From Microbacterium sp. zg-B185 (GTDB lineage Bacteria; Actinomycetota; Actinomycetes; Actinomycetales; Microbacteriaceae): a stretch of DNA of 64,000 nt. A program made the position numbers and the translations under genes. This document shows positions 9,154 through 17,417 of the stretch, in pieces (position 1 is the stretch's first letter; every line of letters begins with the position of its first letter). The stretch lies in the NCBI RefSeq assembly GCF_030246885.1, contig NZ_CP126739.1, positions 62,001 to 126,000 on the forward strand. The letters run 5' to 3'. The notes below the pieces were generated by a model that saw nothing but the letters and a program-made list of their open reading frames with translations, searched no databases and was not told the DNA's origin.

Positions 9154-9984
9154 TCAGTCGGTGGACAGCATCCGGACACCGTCCAGCACTGCGGCGTGCG
9201 TGAGCGGCGACGCGAGGATGCGGAAATGTCCGGTCGCGGGCACCATCACGTTCGTCGCGCCGTCCAGCGCGCTGCCGCCGGGGATGTGCGGGTCGAACCG
9301 GCCGAACACCGACACGATGCGTCCGTTGACCGATTCGTCGCGTCCCAGCATCACGATCGTCTCGCCGTCGGGCAGGAACTCGCGGATGCTGGGCACGACG
9401 AACAGGCCGGCCAGACGCGACCCGTGGAAGGGCGTGCACACCGCGACCAGTCCGAGCAGCCCCAGGGGCGCATCGGAGCCCGTGGATGCCGAGGCGCCGG
9501 CCGCGGCATCCGCCGGATCACCGCCGGTCGCGGCCTCGACCGCGGCCGCCGCGGCTGCGCCCGAGGACACCAGCAGGTGCTTGCCGATCAAGCCGCCCTT
9601 GCTGTGCGCCACCAGGACCCGGCCGGCCGCCGACGGCGGTCTGCCGGCCAGGGCGCGGCCCAGCCGTTCCGATGTCTCCACGATGCTGCGGCGGTTCGTT
9701 CCGAGGCCGTGGACGACCCGGACCCGATGCCCCGCCGCATTGAGGGCATCGCCCAGCGGCCGCAGAAAGGTCCAGTGCTCGTATACCCCCGGCAGCAGGA
9801 TGATCTCGGCGAGCCGGTCCGAACCGGAACGCCAGGCGCGCGGACCGGGACGCCGGCGGCCTGGCGTGCCGAGGGCGCCGACGATCGCGAGCTGCCGACG
9901 GGCGGCGTAGGCGTAGTCCAGCGCCCACCACCACCCGCGTACGAGCCATGAGGGCTTCTCAGGAGCCTTCGCGCCGCCGGTCAT
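9154..9984 (-). CDS. alpha/beta-fold hydrolase (lipase/PGAP1-like)
   Basis: A 276-aa alpha/beta hydrolase. The oxyanion region (EIILLPGVYEHW) precedes the nucleophile elbow AHSKGGLIGKHLL (Ser of HSKGG), and TGHFRI in the C-terminal part supplies a likely catalytic His; an Asp in FGRFDPHIP may complete the triad. The LLGLVAVCTPFHGS motif after the elbow is typical of lipase/PGAP1-like members. An Ala-rich insertion follows the elbow. No signal peptide is evident, so it is probably cytoplasmic or peripherally bound. Substrate unknown. Confidence 0.85.
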   Translation of the reverse strand: MTGGAKAPEKPSWLVRGWWWALDYAYAARRQLAIVGALGTPGRRRPGPRAWRSGSDRLAEIILLPGVYEHWTFLRPLGDALNAAGHRVRVVHGLGTNRRSIVETSERLGRALAGRPPSAAGRVLVAHSKGGLIGKHLLVSSGAAAAAAVEAATGGDPADAAAGASASTGSDAPLGLLGLVAVCTPFHGSRLAGLFVVPSIREFLPDGETIVMLGRDESVNGRIVSVFGRFDPHIPGGSALDGATNVMVPATGHFRILASPLTHAAVLDGVRMLSTD

Positions 9985-10026
9985 GGGGGGGATTCTCCCA
10001 TCGCGGACCCGACCCGGTACCGCGCC

Positions 10027-11241
10027 TCAGCCGAGGAACTCGCGCGCCGCGACCACCAGCGCGCCGACGCCCAGGTCCAGCGTGGGGCGGAGCACCGGTG
10101 CGAAGAACGGCGAGTGATTCGTGGGGATGTCCCGGTCGATGGTCCCGGCCGCCTTGGCGTCCGCGAAAGCCTGCGGGTCGATGCCACCCCAGAACCAGAA
10201 CACCAGGGGTGCGCCGGCCTCGCGCGCGAACCACGAGACGTCCTCGCTCCCGGTGAACATGCCGGGGTCCACGACCGTGCCTTCGCCGAACGCGCGGTCG
10301 AAGGCGAGCGTGAGCTGCGCGGTCGCATGCACGTCGTTGATGGTCGGAGGCAGCGAGTGGTCGATCGCGATCACCGGCTCCTCGTCGGCGCCGGAGGCCT
10401 GCGCCTCGGCGCGGACGACCCGCTCGACCTTCGCCAGGACGCGCTCGCGTGCCTCGTCGTCCGGGTAGCGCAGGCTCAACTCGAGTCGCGCCTCGGCCGG
10501 GATGATGTTGTTCTTCAGCCCCGCGTGGATCGAGCCCACCGTGACGACCGCGACATCGCGGGGGTCGACCTCGCGCGAGACGATCGTCTGCAGGCGCATC
10601 ACGGTCGCCGCGGCCATCACGACGGGGTCGATGGTGGAGTGCGGGCGCGAGCCGTGTCCGCCGCGTCCGAGCAGGGTCACGGTCAGGCCATCGGATGCCG
10701 CCATCTGCGTCCCGGAGCGCACGCCGATCGTTCCCGCGGGCAGCGGGGTGACGTGCTGCCCGAGCACGATGTCGGGCTTGGGGAAGCGCTCCAGCACGCC
10801 GTCGGCGATCATCGCCTGCGAACCGGCGCCGTACTCCTCGGCGGGCTGGAAGACCGCGACGATCGTGCCGGACCACTCCTCCCGGGTCGCAAGCAGCTGC
10901 TCCAGCGCGCCGAGGAGGCAGGTGACGTGCATGTCGTGGCCGCAGGCGTGCATCACGGGGACGTCGGTGCCGGCGGGATCGATCCCGCGGGCGGTGCTGG
11001 CGTAGGCGAGGCCGGTCTGCTCCTGGACGGGCAGCGCATCCATGTCGGCGCGCAGCCACACCACGGGTCCGTCGCCGTTGCGGATGACGCCCACCACGCC
11101 GGTCCTGCCGATGCCCTCCTCGAACTCGATCCCCAGCTCACCGAGTTCGCGGGTGACGACACCCGCTGTGCGCGTCTCCTGGAACGACAGCTCGGGATGC
11201 CGGTGCAGATCGATGTAGAGCGCTTCGAGGTCGACAGTCAT
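10027..11241 (-). CDS. M20-family metal-dependent amidohydrolase
   Basis: A 404-aa M20D-type peptidase/amidohydrolase (hippurate hydrolase, N-acyl-amino-acid hydrolase group). The metal-site motifs are HACGHDMHVT near residue 100, QPAEEYG near residue 133, GQHV near residue 160 and a C-terminal TNHSPFF histidine; the dimerisation lid lies between about residues 185 and 300 (RGGHGSRPH). It likely cleaves an acyl or carbamoyl group from an amino-acid derivative; the substrate is unclear. ATG 11241 lies 7 nt after TAGGCT, suggesting a leaderless mRNA. Confidence 0.92.
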   Translation of the reverse strand: MTVDLEALYIDLHRHPELSFQETRTAGVVTRELGELGIEFEEGIGRTGVVGVIRNGDGPVVWLRADMDALPVQEQTGLAYASTARGIDPAGTDVPVMHACGHDMHVTCLLGALEQLLATREEWSGTIVAVFQPAEEYGAGSQAMIADGVLERFPKPDIVLGQHVTPLPAGTIGVRSGTQMAASDGLTVTLLGRGGHGSRPHSTIDPVVMAAATVMRLQTIVSREVDPRDVAVVTVGSIHAGLKNNIIPAEARLELSLRYPDDEARERVLAKVERVVRAEAQASGADEEPVIAIDHSLPPTINDVHATAQLTLAFDRAFGEGTVVDPGMFTGSEDVSWFAREAGAPLVFWFWGGIDPQAFADAKAAGTIDRDIPTNHSPFFAPVLRPTLDLGVGALVVAAREFLG

Positions 11242-11314
11242 GCGTCAGAGCCTAGTTCGCGCGACCGGCCTGTCCGGCTGTCCCTCGCTGGTCCGCGTCC
11301 CCGCCCTCGTCCCC

Positions 11315-11593
11315 GAGGCGGCGAGGCGGCGAGGCGGCGAGGCTCGCCTGTCACGACACGCCGGCGCACGCAGCGGTTTGCGACAGGCGAGCGGTGGGTC
11401 TCGTGACGCGATGCCGTCCGCGGGGCGCTGGGCCGCCGAGGTCCCGAGGCTCGCCTGTCACGACACGCCGGCGCACGCAGCGGCTTGTGACAGGCGAGCG
11501 GTGGGTGTCGTATCGGGGCGGCGGTTCCACGGGGGTTCCAGGGCTCGCCTGTCACGACACGCCGGCGGGGGTCGCAGGTTGTGACGGGGGAGC
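11315..11593. repeat. three palindromic repeat copies plus an 8-bp tandem repeat
   Basis: An 8-bp tandem (GAGGCGGC, over three copies from 11315) leads into three direct copies of a roughly 58-bp element at 11341, 11448 and 11542. Each begins GGCTCGCCTGTCACGACACG. Copies 1 and 2 have perfect 11-bp inverted arms GCTCGCCTGTC / GACAGGCGAGC (11342-11352 with 11382-11392; 11449-11459 with 11489-11499). In copy 3 the left arm (11543-11553) is intact and the right arm (11583-11593) has two changes. No gene is present here. Confidence 0.85.
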
Positions 11594-11622
11594 AGGGGGA
11601 CGCGGGACAGAGGACCGCGCGA

Positions 11623-11706
11623 CTGAGGCGGCGGCGCCGCGGGGCTGAGGCGGGGGCCCCGCGGGGCTGAGGCGGCGGCGCGGCCGAACTCGGGCGGCGG
11701 CCTCAG
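11623..11706. repeat. 22-bp GC-rich tandem repeat with terminator-like end
   Basis: Three tandem units of 22 bp begin with CTGAGGCGG at 11623, 11645 and 11667. The last CTGAGGC (11667-11673) can pair with GCCTCAG (11700-11706), which overlaps the stop codon of the LacI gene, so the array may also act as its terminator. Confidence 0.65.
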
Positions 11707-12725
11707 CGGCGCGGGGGTGCGGTGGTGCCTCGGACGATCAGTGCGAACGGCAGAGCCCGAGGAGTCTCCGGACGGGCGGGCGCGGCATCCATGGCCTCGA
11801 GTTCGTCCAAGAGCGCGTCCGCGGCCCGCTCGCCTTGACCCATCGGAAACTGGTCCACGGTCGTCAGCCGGAAGAACTCGCCCAGCTCATGCCCGTCGAT
11901 GCCCACGACGGAGAGGTCCTCCGGCACGCGGTGACCGAGCTCGCGCGCCGCGAGGAGGGCGCCGATCGCCATCTCGTCGGACGCGGCGAAGATCGCGGTG
12001 GGACGCTCGCCGGGGCGGCCGAGCAGCCGCTTGGCCGCGTGGAAGCCGCCCTCGATGGTGAAGTCCGCCGGCTCGTACAGGGACGGGCGAGGGGGGATGC
12101 CGGCATCCGCCAGTGCCTGCTCGAATCCCTGCCGGCGGTGCGTGGGGACGTGGAAGTCGATGTCGAACTCGGGGCTCGCGCCGATGTGCGCGATGTCGCG
12201 GTGACCGAGCGTGAGCAGGTGTCCCGTGGCCACGCGCGCCACGGCCGCATCGTCGACCGTGAGGGTGGACAGCCCCGGGTTGGGGCCGCCGATGGCGATC
12301 ATCGGGAGGTTCAGCTCGCGCATGCCCGCGATCTCCTCGTCACCGAGTTCGATCGAGATCGCGATGACGCCGTCGACCCGCTGGCGACGCAGGAACGTCT
12401 GGAAGACGCTCCTGCGCTGCTCGCGATCGGCCGTCAGGCTGTACAGGGTGATGTCGTAGCCGCGCCGCATGAGTGCCGAGGCGGTTCCGCTGAGCACGGT
12501 GCTGAAGAACCAGCGGTCCAGGAAGGGCACCAGCACGCCGATGTTGCGCGTACGCCCCGAGGCCAGGCTCGAGGCCGACGACGAGACGACGTAGCCCAGG
12601 CTTCGCGCCGCCGACTCGACCCGGTCGCGGGTGGCGGCCGAGACGTGGCCGCGGCCGCTGAGGGCGCGCGAGACCGTGGCGGTGGAGACGCCCGCGTAGC
12701 GGGCGACCTCACCGATGCCGACCAC
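11703..12725 (-). CDS. LacI-family transcriptional regulator (alpha-glucoside type)
   Basis: A 340-aa LacI/GalR regulator: N-terminal HTH (GEVARYAGVSTATVSRALSG) with hinge helix around residues 45-58, then a periplasmic-binding-protein-like sugar domain (IGVLVPFLDRWFF; AIFAASDEMAIGAL; DLSVVGIDGHELGEFF; TTVDQFPMGQGERA). It starts 21 bp after the stop of the alpha-glucosidase gene on the same strand, so it is probably the second gene of that operon. The perfect palindrome at 14449-14462 in front of the operon is its obvious target. Confidence 0.92.
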   Translation of the reverse strand: MVGIGEVARYAGVSTATVSRALSGRGHVSAATRDRVESAARSLGYVVSSSASSLASGRTRNIGVLVPFLDRWFFSTVLSGTASALMRRGYDITLYSLTADREQRRSVFQTFLRRQRVDGVIAISIELGDEEIAGMRELNLPMIAIGGPNPGLSTLTVDDAAVARVATGHLLTLGHRDIAHIGASPEFDIDFHVPTHRRQGFEQALADAGIPPRPSLYEPADFTIEGGFHAAKRLLGRPGERPTAIFAASDEMAIGALLAARELGHRVPEDLSVVGIDGHELGEFFRLTTVDQFPMGQGERAADALLDELEAMDAAPARPETPRALPFALIVRGTTAPPRR

Positions 12726-12746
12726 GTCGTCCGCCCGGTCCCGGGG

Positions 12747-14435
12747 TCAGGCTTCGACGCCGACGAGCCAGACGGCCGTGTCCACCGGCAGCGTCCCGTC
12801 CACTGTCGGGCCGGTCGCGGCGATCACGTCACCCTGCGGCAGCGGGATCGACGCCGAGCCGATGTTCGCGATCACGGTCACGTTCCCGTTGCGGAATGCG
12901 AGTACGTCGTCGGGGTAGCCGCCCAGCCATTCCAGCGTCCCGGCGCCGAGGCCGAACGCGCGCCGCGCGGCCAGCAGCGATCGGTACAGCCAGAGCGTCG
13001 AAGCGCGGTCCTGGACCTGGACCTCGTGGGCGAGCGTCGCCCAGCTGGACGGCTGCGGCAGCCAGGCGGCGCCGGTCGGGCTGAAGCCGTAGGCGGGCTC
13101 GGTCGCGGACCACGGCAGCGGCACCCGGCATCCGTCGCGACCATAGCGCTCGCCGCCGGTGCGGAACCACGTCGGATCCTGGCGGGCGGAGTCGGGAAGG
13201 TCGATGGCCTCGGGAAGACCGAGCTCCTCGCCCTGGTAGATGTACGCCGAGCCGGGGAGCGCGAGCATGACCGCGGTGGCGGCGCGCGCGCGGCGGAGTC
13301 CGAGTTCGGCGATCGGCTTGCCGGGCGACAGGGGGCCGATTCCGTGGCCCTGCGGGTTCTCGGCGGTCAGGGCCAGGCGCGAGGCGTGCCGCACGACGTC
13401 GTGGTTGGACAGCACCCATGTGCTGGGGGCGCCGACGGCGGCGAAGGCGCGGATCGACTCCGAGATGACGGAGCGCAGGTGAGCGGCATCCCATTCGGTC
13501 TGCAGGTAGGGGAAGTTGAACGCCTGATGCATCTCATCCGGCCGCACCCAGAGCGCGGTCTCATCGGGAGTGGGCCGCCATGCCTCGGCGCACAGCGCAC
13601 GGTCGCCGTCGTACTCGGCGAGGATCCGGTGCCAGTCGCGGTAGACGTCGTGCACGCCGGGCTGACCCCAGTACGGCACATCCGGCTCGCCGCCGCCCAT
13701 CGAGTCCGCTTCCATGGGCGGCGTGTAATCGGGCAGACCCTCCGCCTTGATCAGGCCGTGCGCCACATCGACGCGGAAGCCGTCGACGCCCCGGTCCAGC
13801 CAGAACCGCAGCACGCCGCGGAACTTCTCGCGAACCTCCTCGTTGGACCAGTCGAAGTCCGGCTGCGACGTGTCGAACAGGTGCAGGTACCACTGGCCGG
13901 GTGCGCCGTCGGCCTCGACCACGCGGGTCCAGGCCGGCCCGCCGAAGACGGATTCCCAGTTGTTGGGAGGAAGCTCGCCGTGCTCGCCCTTGCCCTCGCG
14001 GAACAGGTAGCGCGCGCGCTCCGCGCTTCCCGGACCGGCGGCCAAGGCGGCCTGGAACCACTCGTGCTGGTCCGACGAGTGGTTCGGGACCAGGTCGACG
14101 ATGATCCGGATGCCGCGATCGTGCGCCGCCTGCACCATCTCGTCGAAGTCGGCCAACGTGCCGAAGAGCGGGTCGACGTCGCAGTAGTCGGCGACGTCGT
14201 ATCCGGCATCCTTCTGCGGTGAGCGCTGGAACGGGCTCAGCCATAGCGCGTCCACGCCCAGCTCGAGCAGATCGTCCAGGTGTGCGGTGACACCGGGAAG
14301 GTCGCCGATGCCGTCGCCGGAGCTGTCGGCGAAGGAGCGCGGGTAGATCTGGTAGATGACGGCGGTGCGCCACCATTCCGCTCCGGGGCGGGAGGAAAGG
14401 GCGTCGGCGCGCTCGGCGATGTCGGGCGAAGTCAT
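12747..14435 (-). CDS. GH13 alpha-glucosidase / oligo-1,6-glucosidase
   Basis: A 562-aa glycoside hydrolase family 13 enzyme without signal peptide, so intracellular. Predicted catalytic residues are D223 (DGFRVDVAH, nucleophile), E284 (CAEAWRP, acid/base) and D346 (LSNHDVVRH, transition-state stabiliser); the calcium/substrate motif VDLVPNHSS is near residue 115. It should release glucose from maltose-type oligosaccharides or glucosides. ATG 14435 was chosen over a far longer frame because TATCCT lies 6 nt upstream and a LacI operator sits just beyond; residues upstream in frame do not align with the fold. No transporter accompanies it. Confidence 0.93.
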   Translation of the reverse strand: MTSPDIAERADALSSRPGAEWWRTAVIYQIYPRSFADSSGDGIGDLPGVTAHLDDLLELGVDALWLSPFQRSPQKDAGYDVADYCDVDPLFGTLADFDEMVQAAHDRGIRIIVDLVPNHSSDQHEWFQAALAAGPGSAERARYLFREGKGEHGELPPNNWESVFGGPAWTRVVEADGAPGQWYLHLFDTSQPDFDWSNEEVREKFRGVLRFWLDRGVDGFRVDVAHGLIKAEGLPDYTPPMEADSMGGGEPDVPYWGQPGVHDVYRDWHRILAEYDGDRALCAEAWRPTPDETALWVRPDEMHQAFNFPYLQTEWDAAHLRSVISESIRAFAAVGAPSTWVLSNHDVVRHASRLALTAENPQGHGIGPLSPGKPIAELGLRRARAATAVMLALPGSAYIYQGEELGLPEAIDLPDSARQDPTWFRTGGERYGRDGCRVPLPWSATEPAYGFSPTGAAWLPQPSSWATLAHEVQVQDRASTLWLYRSLLAARRAFGLGAGTLEWLGGYPDDVLAFRNGNVTVIANIGSASIPLPQGDVIAATGPTVDGTLPVDTAVWLVGVEA

Positions 14436-14441
14436 CACTCC

Positions 14442-14462
14442 AGGATAGTGCAAGCGCTTGCA
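14442..14462 (-). promoter_or_regulatory. LacI operator and -10 box of the alpha-glucosidase operon
   Basis: The 14-bp perfect palindrome TGCAAGCGCTTGCA (14449-14462) sits directly upstream of a TATCCT -10 (14442-14447, minus strand), 6 nt before the start ATG. A repressor bound here would occupy the spacer and block polymerase. The central CG and arm lengths match LacI-family sites. Confidence 0.82.
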
Positions 14463-14519
14463 GGTGGGGTCCGAGGCGGCCCGTCGGGGAGGCCGGCGAT
14501 GCGCGGCTACAGTTGGCGG

Positions 14520-15041
14520 GTGTCCTCCGCCGACCTTCTCGCTGCCGCAGAATCGCTCATCGTCTCGATCCCCGATTACCCCGAGCCGGGCATCGTGTTC
14601 CGCGATATCACGCCGCTCCTGGCAGATGCGGCGGGGCTGCGCACCGCGATCGACGCGCTCATCGCGCCCTTCGCCGGGACCTTCGACGTGGTCGCCGGGG
14701 TGGAGGCGCGCGGGTTCCTGCTGGCCGGTGCGGTGGCGATCGTGGCCGGCGTTGGACTGGTGCCGGTGCGCAAGGCGGGCAAACTGCCGCGCCCCGCGGC
14801 ATCCGTGTCGTACGCGCTGGAGTACAGCGAGGCGACGATCGAGGTGCACGATGACATCCCGCACGACACGCGCGTCCTGCTCGTGGACGACGTGCTCGCG
14901 ACGGGTGGGACGCTGGCGGCGGCGCATGAGCTGTTCGCGCAGCTGGGACCCACGGTCGTCGGCACGGCGGTGCTGATGGAGATCGAAGGTCTTGGCGGCC
15001 GCGACCTCGTCGGCGACGTGCACTCGGTGTTCCGGGGCTGA
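14520..15041 (+). CDS. apt: adenine phosphoribosyltransferase
   Basis: A 173-aa type I phosphoribosyltransferase that makes AMP from adenine and PRPP (purine salvage). The PRPP-binding loop VLLVDDVLATGGTL is near residue 120, GVEARGFLLAGAVA near residue 62 and the KAGKLP segment near residue 85, all typical of Apt; the N-terminal IPDYPEPGIVFRDITPL motif is diagnostic. The GTG start lies 6 nt after TACAGT, so a leaderless mRNA is likely. It diverges from the alpha-glucosidase operon and converges with the broken dehydrogenase gene. Confidence 0.95.
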   Translation: MSSADLLAAAESLIVSIPDYPEPGIVFRDITPLLADAAGLRTAIDALIAPFAGTFDVVAGVEARGFLLAGAVAIVAGVGLVPVRKAGKLPRPAASVSYALEYSEATIEVHDDIPHDTRVLLVDDVLATGGTLAAAHELFAQLGPTVVGTAVLMEIEGLGGRDLVGDVHSVFRG

Positions 15042-15075
15042 TTCCGCGCTCCGTCGCGCCGACCGCACGGCTTCG

Positions 15076-15140
15076 CGTCGAGCGCACGACGTGCCTGGGC
15101 GCACACCCCGTGCGCTGGACGCAAGGTCGTGCACTCGACG
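15076..15140. terminator. nested inverted repeat between convergent genes
   Basis: Outer arms at 15076-15090 (CGTCGAGCGCACGAC) and 15126-15140 pair at 14 of 15 positions; an inner perfect stem GCGCAC/GTGCGC (15099-15104, 15110-15115) has a 5-nt loop. It sits between convergent apt and the dehydrogenase, so it may be a bidirectional terminator. It lacks a T-tract and could instead be a small intergenic repeat element. Confidence 0.55.
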
Positions 15141-15168
15141 GGAACCGCGAGGTCCTGCGACCGACGCG

Positions 15169-16094
15169 TCAGCTCTCGTAGACGACGTTCAGGGGCGGCT
15201 CGCCGGCGCGCATCCGCTCGATCTGCGCGCGGATCAGCCGGACGGTGCGGGGCCGCATAGCGCTGGACGCCCCGCCCACATGGGGGGTGATCAGCAGGCC
15301 GGGCAGCTCCCACAGCGGGTGCTCGGCCGGCAGCGGCTCCGGGTCGGTCACGTCCAGCGCCGCGCGGATCCGGCCACGGCGGAGGTGGTCGACGAGGGCG
15401 CTCGTGTCGATGAGCTCCCCGCGTCCCACGTTGACCACCAGCGCCCCGTCCGGCAGCGCGGACAGCGCGGAGTCGTCGATAATGCGACGGGTCGCGTCGC
15501 CGCCGGGCAGCGTCACGATCACGATCTCGGCGTGCGGCAGCAGGTCCAGCAGCTCGTCCACGCCGTGCACCGGCATCCCGTCCTCCACGCGGGAACGCGA
15601 CGCGACGACCGTGAGGTCCACCTCGAACGGTGCGAGGCGGGCGGCGACCGCCTTGCCGACGCCGCCGAAGCCGAGCAGCAGGACGCGGCGATCGGCCAGG
15701 CTGTCGGAGAACTCCGACGCCCAGCGGCGCTCCCCTGCGCGCGGACGAAGGCGGGAAGGTGCCGCTGCGAGGCCAGCGTGAGGGCGATCGCGAGCTCCGC
15801 CGTCGACGCCTCGTGCACGGACGCCGCATTGGCGAAGACCAGCCCCGGTGGCAGGTGGTCCGCGACGCCCTCGTATCCGATCGACTGGCCCTGCACCAGG
15901 CGGGTGCGCACCTCGGCCAGTCGCGGCAGGACCTTGCCGATCGACATGTACGGGGGCACCACGATGTCGAGTGCCTCCCGCGGAGGCGCGGACTGCATGG
16001 TCCAGACCAGGACCTCGACGCCATCGGGCGCCGGCTGCAGCGCGGCGGCGAGTTCTTCGGTGGGAACGGACACGACAAGCGGCGGGGTGCTCAC
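15169..16094 (-). pseudogene. D-isomer specific 2-hydroxyacid dehydrogenase, frameshifted
   Basis: The N-terminal half (GTG 16094 to about 15740; substrate-domain segments VLVWTMQSAPPREALDIVV and STAELAIALTLASQRHLPAFVRAQ) and the C-terminal half (NAD-binding LLLGFGGVGKAVAARLAPF, then VNVGRGELIDTSAL and LLITPHVGGASS) lie in different frames. Adding one base to the C4 tract at 15732-15735 (G4 on the coding strand) joins them into about 308 residues with no loss of family sequence. So this is either a one-base deletion or a homopolymer sequencing error. TACCGT lies 6 nt before the start. Intact relatives reduce 2-keto acids or oxidise D-2-hydroxy acids with NAD(P). Confidence 0.85.
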
Positions 16095-16194
16095 CGTTCC
16101 ACGGTAGCGGCGTGCCGCGCCGGATGGCGGCACGCTTCCGTCCTGTGGAGCGGATCGGGTGCGAGGCTCTTCGTCCGGTCCGGACCCGGCCCGA

Positions 16195-16902
16195 TCAGGC
16201 GGCCGCGGCCACCACGGCGCCGATCGCGGATGTGAAGAACGGCAGGCCGTCCAGCCCCGAGCGCATCGCGACCGCCGTGTCCGGGCCGAAGCCCTCCTCG
16301 ACGGCGTGCTCGGGGTGCGGCATGAGACCGACGACGTTCCCGCGTTCGTTCGCGAGGCCGGCGATGTCGCGCAGCGATCCGTTCGGGTTCACGCCGAGGT
16401 AGCGGAAGGCCACGAGCCCCTCGCCCTCGAGCCGGTCCAGTTCGGACTCGGAGGCGATGTAGCCGCCGTCCGCGTTCTTGAGCGGGATGATGATCTCCTG
16501 GCCCTCGCTGAAGTCGGAGGTCCACGCGGTCGAGGAGTTCTCGACGCGCAGTCGCTGATCGCGGCGGACGAACTGCTGGTGCGCGTTGCGGATGAGACCG
16601 CCCGGCAGCAGCTGCGCTTCCACGAGCATCTGGAACCCGTTGCAGATGCCGAGAATGGGCATGCCCCGCGCGGCGGCGTTCTTCACGTCGGCCATGATCG
16701 GCGCCAACGCGGCGATGGCACCCGCGCGCAGGTAGTCGCCGTAGCTGAAGCCACCGGGCAGCACCAGGGCGTCCACGCCGTCCAGGTCGTGCGATCCGTG
16801 CCAGAGAGCGACCGGTTCGCCACCGGCGACGCGGATGGCGCGCTGCGCATCCCGGTCATCCAGCGATCCGGGAAAGGTGATGACGCCGATCCGCGCCGTC
16901 AT
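16195..16902 (-). CDS. purQ: FGAM synthase glutaminase subunit PurQ
   Basis: A 235-aa class I glutamine amidotransferase subunit that hydrolyses glutamine and channels ammonia to PurL. The N-terminal [20 protein letters not shown] is typical of PurQ; the nucleophile Cys lies in [12 protein letters not shown] near residue 90, and the His/Glu pair is in [11 protein letters not shown] near residue 205. Its ATG overlaps the purS stop by 4 bp, giving a coupled purS-purQ operon; purL is about 13 kb away on the same strand. Confidence 0.96.
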   Translation of the reverse strand: MTARIGVITFPGSLDDRDAQRAIRVAGGEPVALWHGSHDLDGVDALVLPGGFSYGDYLRAGAIAALAPIMADVKNAAARGMPILGICNGFQMLVEAQLLPGGLIRNAHQQFVRRDQRLRVENSSTAWTSDFSEGQEIIIPLKNADGGYIASESELDRLEGEGLVAFRYLGVNPNGSLRDIAGLANERGNVVGLMPHPEHAVEEGFGPDTAVAMRSGLDGLPFFTSAIGAVVAAAA

Positions 16903-17147
16903 TCCACGACCTCGATGCCCACGACGTCCTCGATGACCGAGTTCGACAGGATCTCGTCGGCGATCTCGCGGGCCTTGGCCAGCACGTCCTCGCCGACCTC
17001 GCCTTCGACGGTGAGTTCGAAGCGCTTGCCGATGCGGACGGAGCTGAAATCGGACACGCCCAGGCGCGACAGGGCGCCGGAGACGGCCTTGCCCTGGGGA
17101 TCGAGCAGTTCGGCTTTGGGCATGACGTCGACGACGATGGTGGGCAT
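16899..17147 (-). CDS. purS: FGAM synthase subunit PurS
   Basis: An 82-aa PurS, the small structural subunit that bridges PurQ and PurL. Recognisable segments are [32 protein letters not shown] and [16 protein letters not shown], the full family length. CCGGAG precedes the ATG. A TAGACT -10 hexamer about 40 nt upstream provides the operon promoter, the same hexamer seen in front of purL. Confidence 0.95.
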   Translation of the reverse strand: MPTIVVDVMPKAELLDPQGKAVSGALSRLGVSDFSSVRIGKRFELTVEGEVGEDVLAKAREIADEILSNSVIEDVVGIEVVE

Positions 17148-17183
17148 GAGGGCTCCGGATGTCGCGGGCGGGCGTATGGGTCC

Positions 17184-17189
17184 AGTCTA
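17184..17189 (-). promoter_or_regulatory. -10 box of the purSQ operon
   Basis: TAGACT on the minus strand, about 36 nt upstream of purS, with a leader that ends in CCGGAG before the ATG. I see no clear -35 or purine riboswitch in the leader. Confidence 0.45.
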
Positions 17190-17264
17190 CGGCCGCGGCA
17201 TCCCGCCTCTCCGCGACGGCAGCGACGGGCGGCCGAGAACCGTGATGCGACCGTGACCTCTCCG

Positions 17265-17334
17265 TGGGAGCGCTCCCTTGACAGCCGTGGGAGCGATCCC
17301 ATAGCGTGACGGGAGTTCGATGGGACCGCTCCCA
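17265..17334 (+). promoter_or_regulatory. promoter with three CebR-type operators
   Basis: Three 14-bp sites match the CebR operator TGGGAGCGCTCCCA: 17265-17278 (last base differs), 17288-17301 (TGGGAGCGATCCCA) and 17321-17334 (TGGGACCGCTCCCA). They interlock with a strong promoter: TTGACA (17278-17283) touches the first site, the second fills the spacer up to TAGCGT (17302-17307), and the third lies just past the transcription start. Binding at any of them should block transcription of the downstream operon; cello-oligosaccharides are the known inducers of CebR. Confidence 0.92.
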
Positions 17335-17417
17335 CGCACCTCCGGGTCAGACGACGCCACGAACGCTCACCCGCAACATCACCTGCAACACAACCCTGAC
17401 AACACAAAGGAGTGACA

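Noticed and set aside
11315..11706. CRISPR array
   Set aside because: Only three copies, with strongly palindromic units much longer than CRISPR repeats, irregular spacing and no cas genes nearby.
12747..15134. Alpha-glucosidase start far upstream of 14435
   Set aside because: The extension runs through the operator and the apt gene and encodes no conserved sequence.
17148..17417. Purine riboswitch or other leader element near purS
   Set aside because: No conserved riboswitch core was visible; the strong palindromes there are CebR-type operators of the opposite-strand operon.
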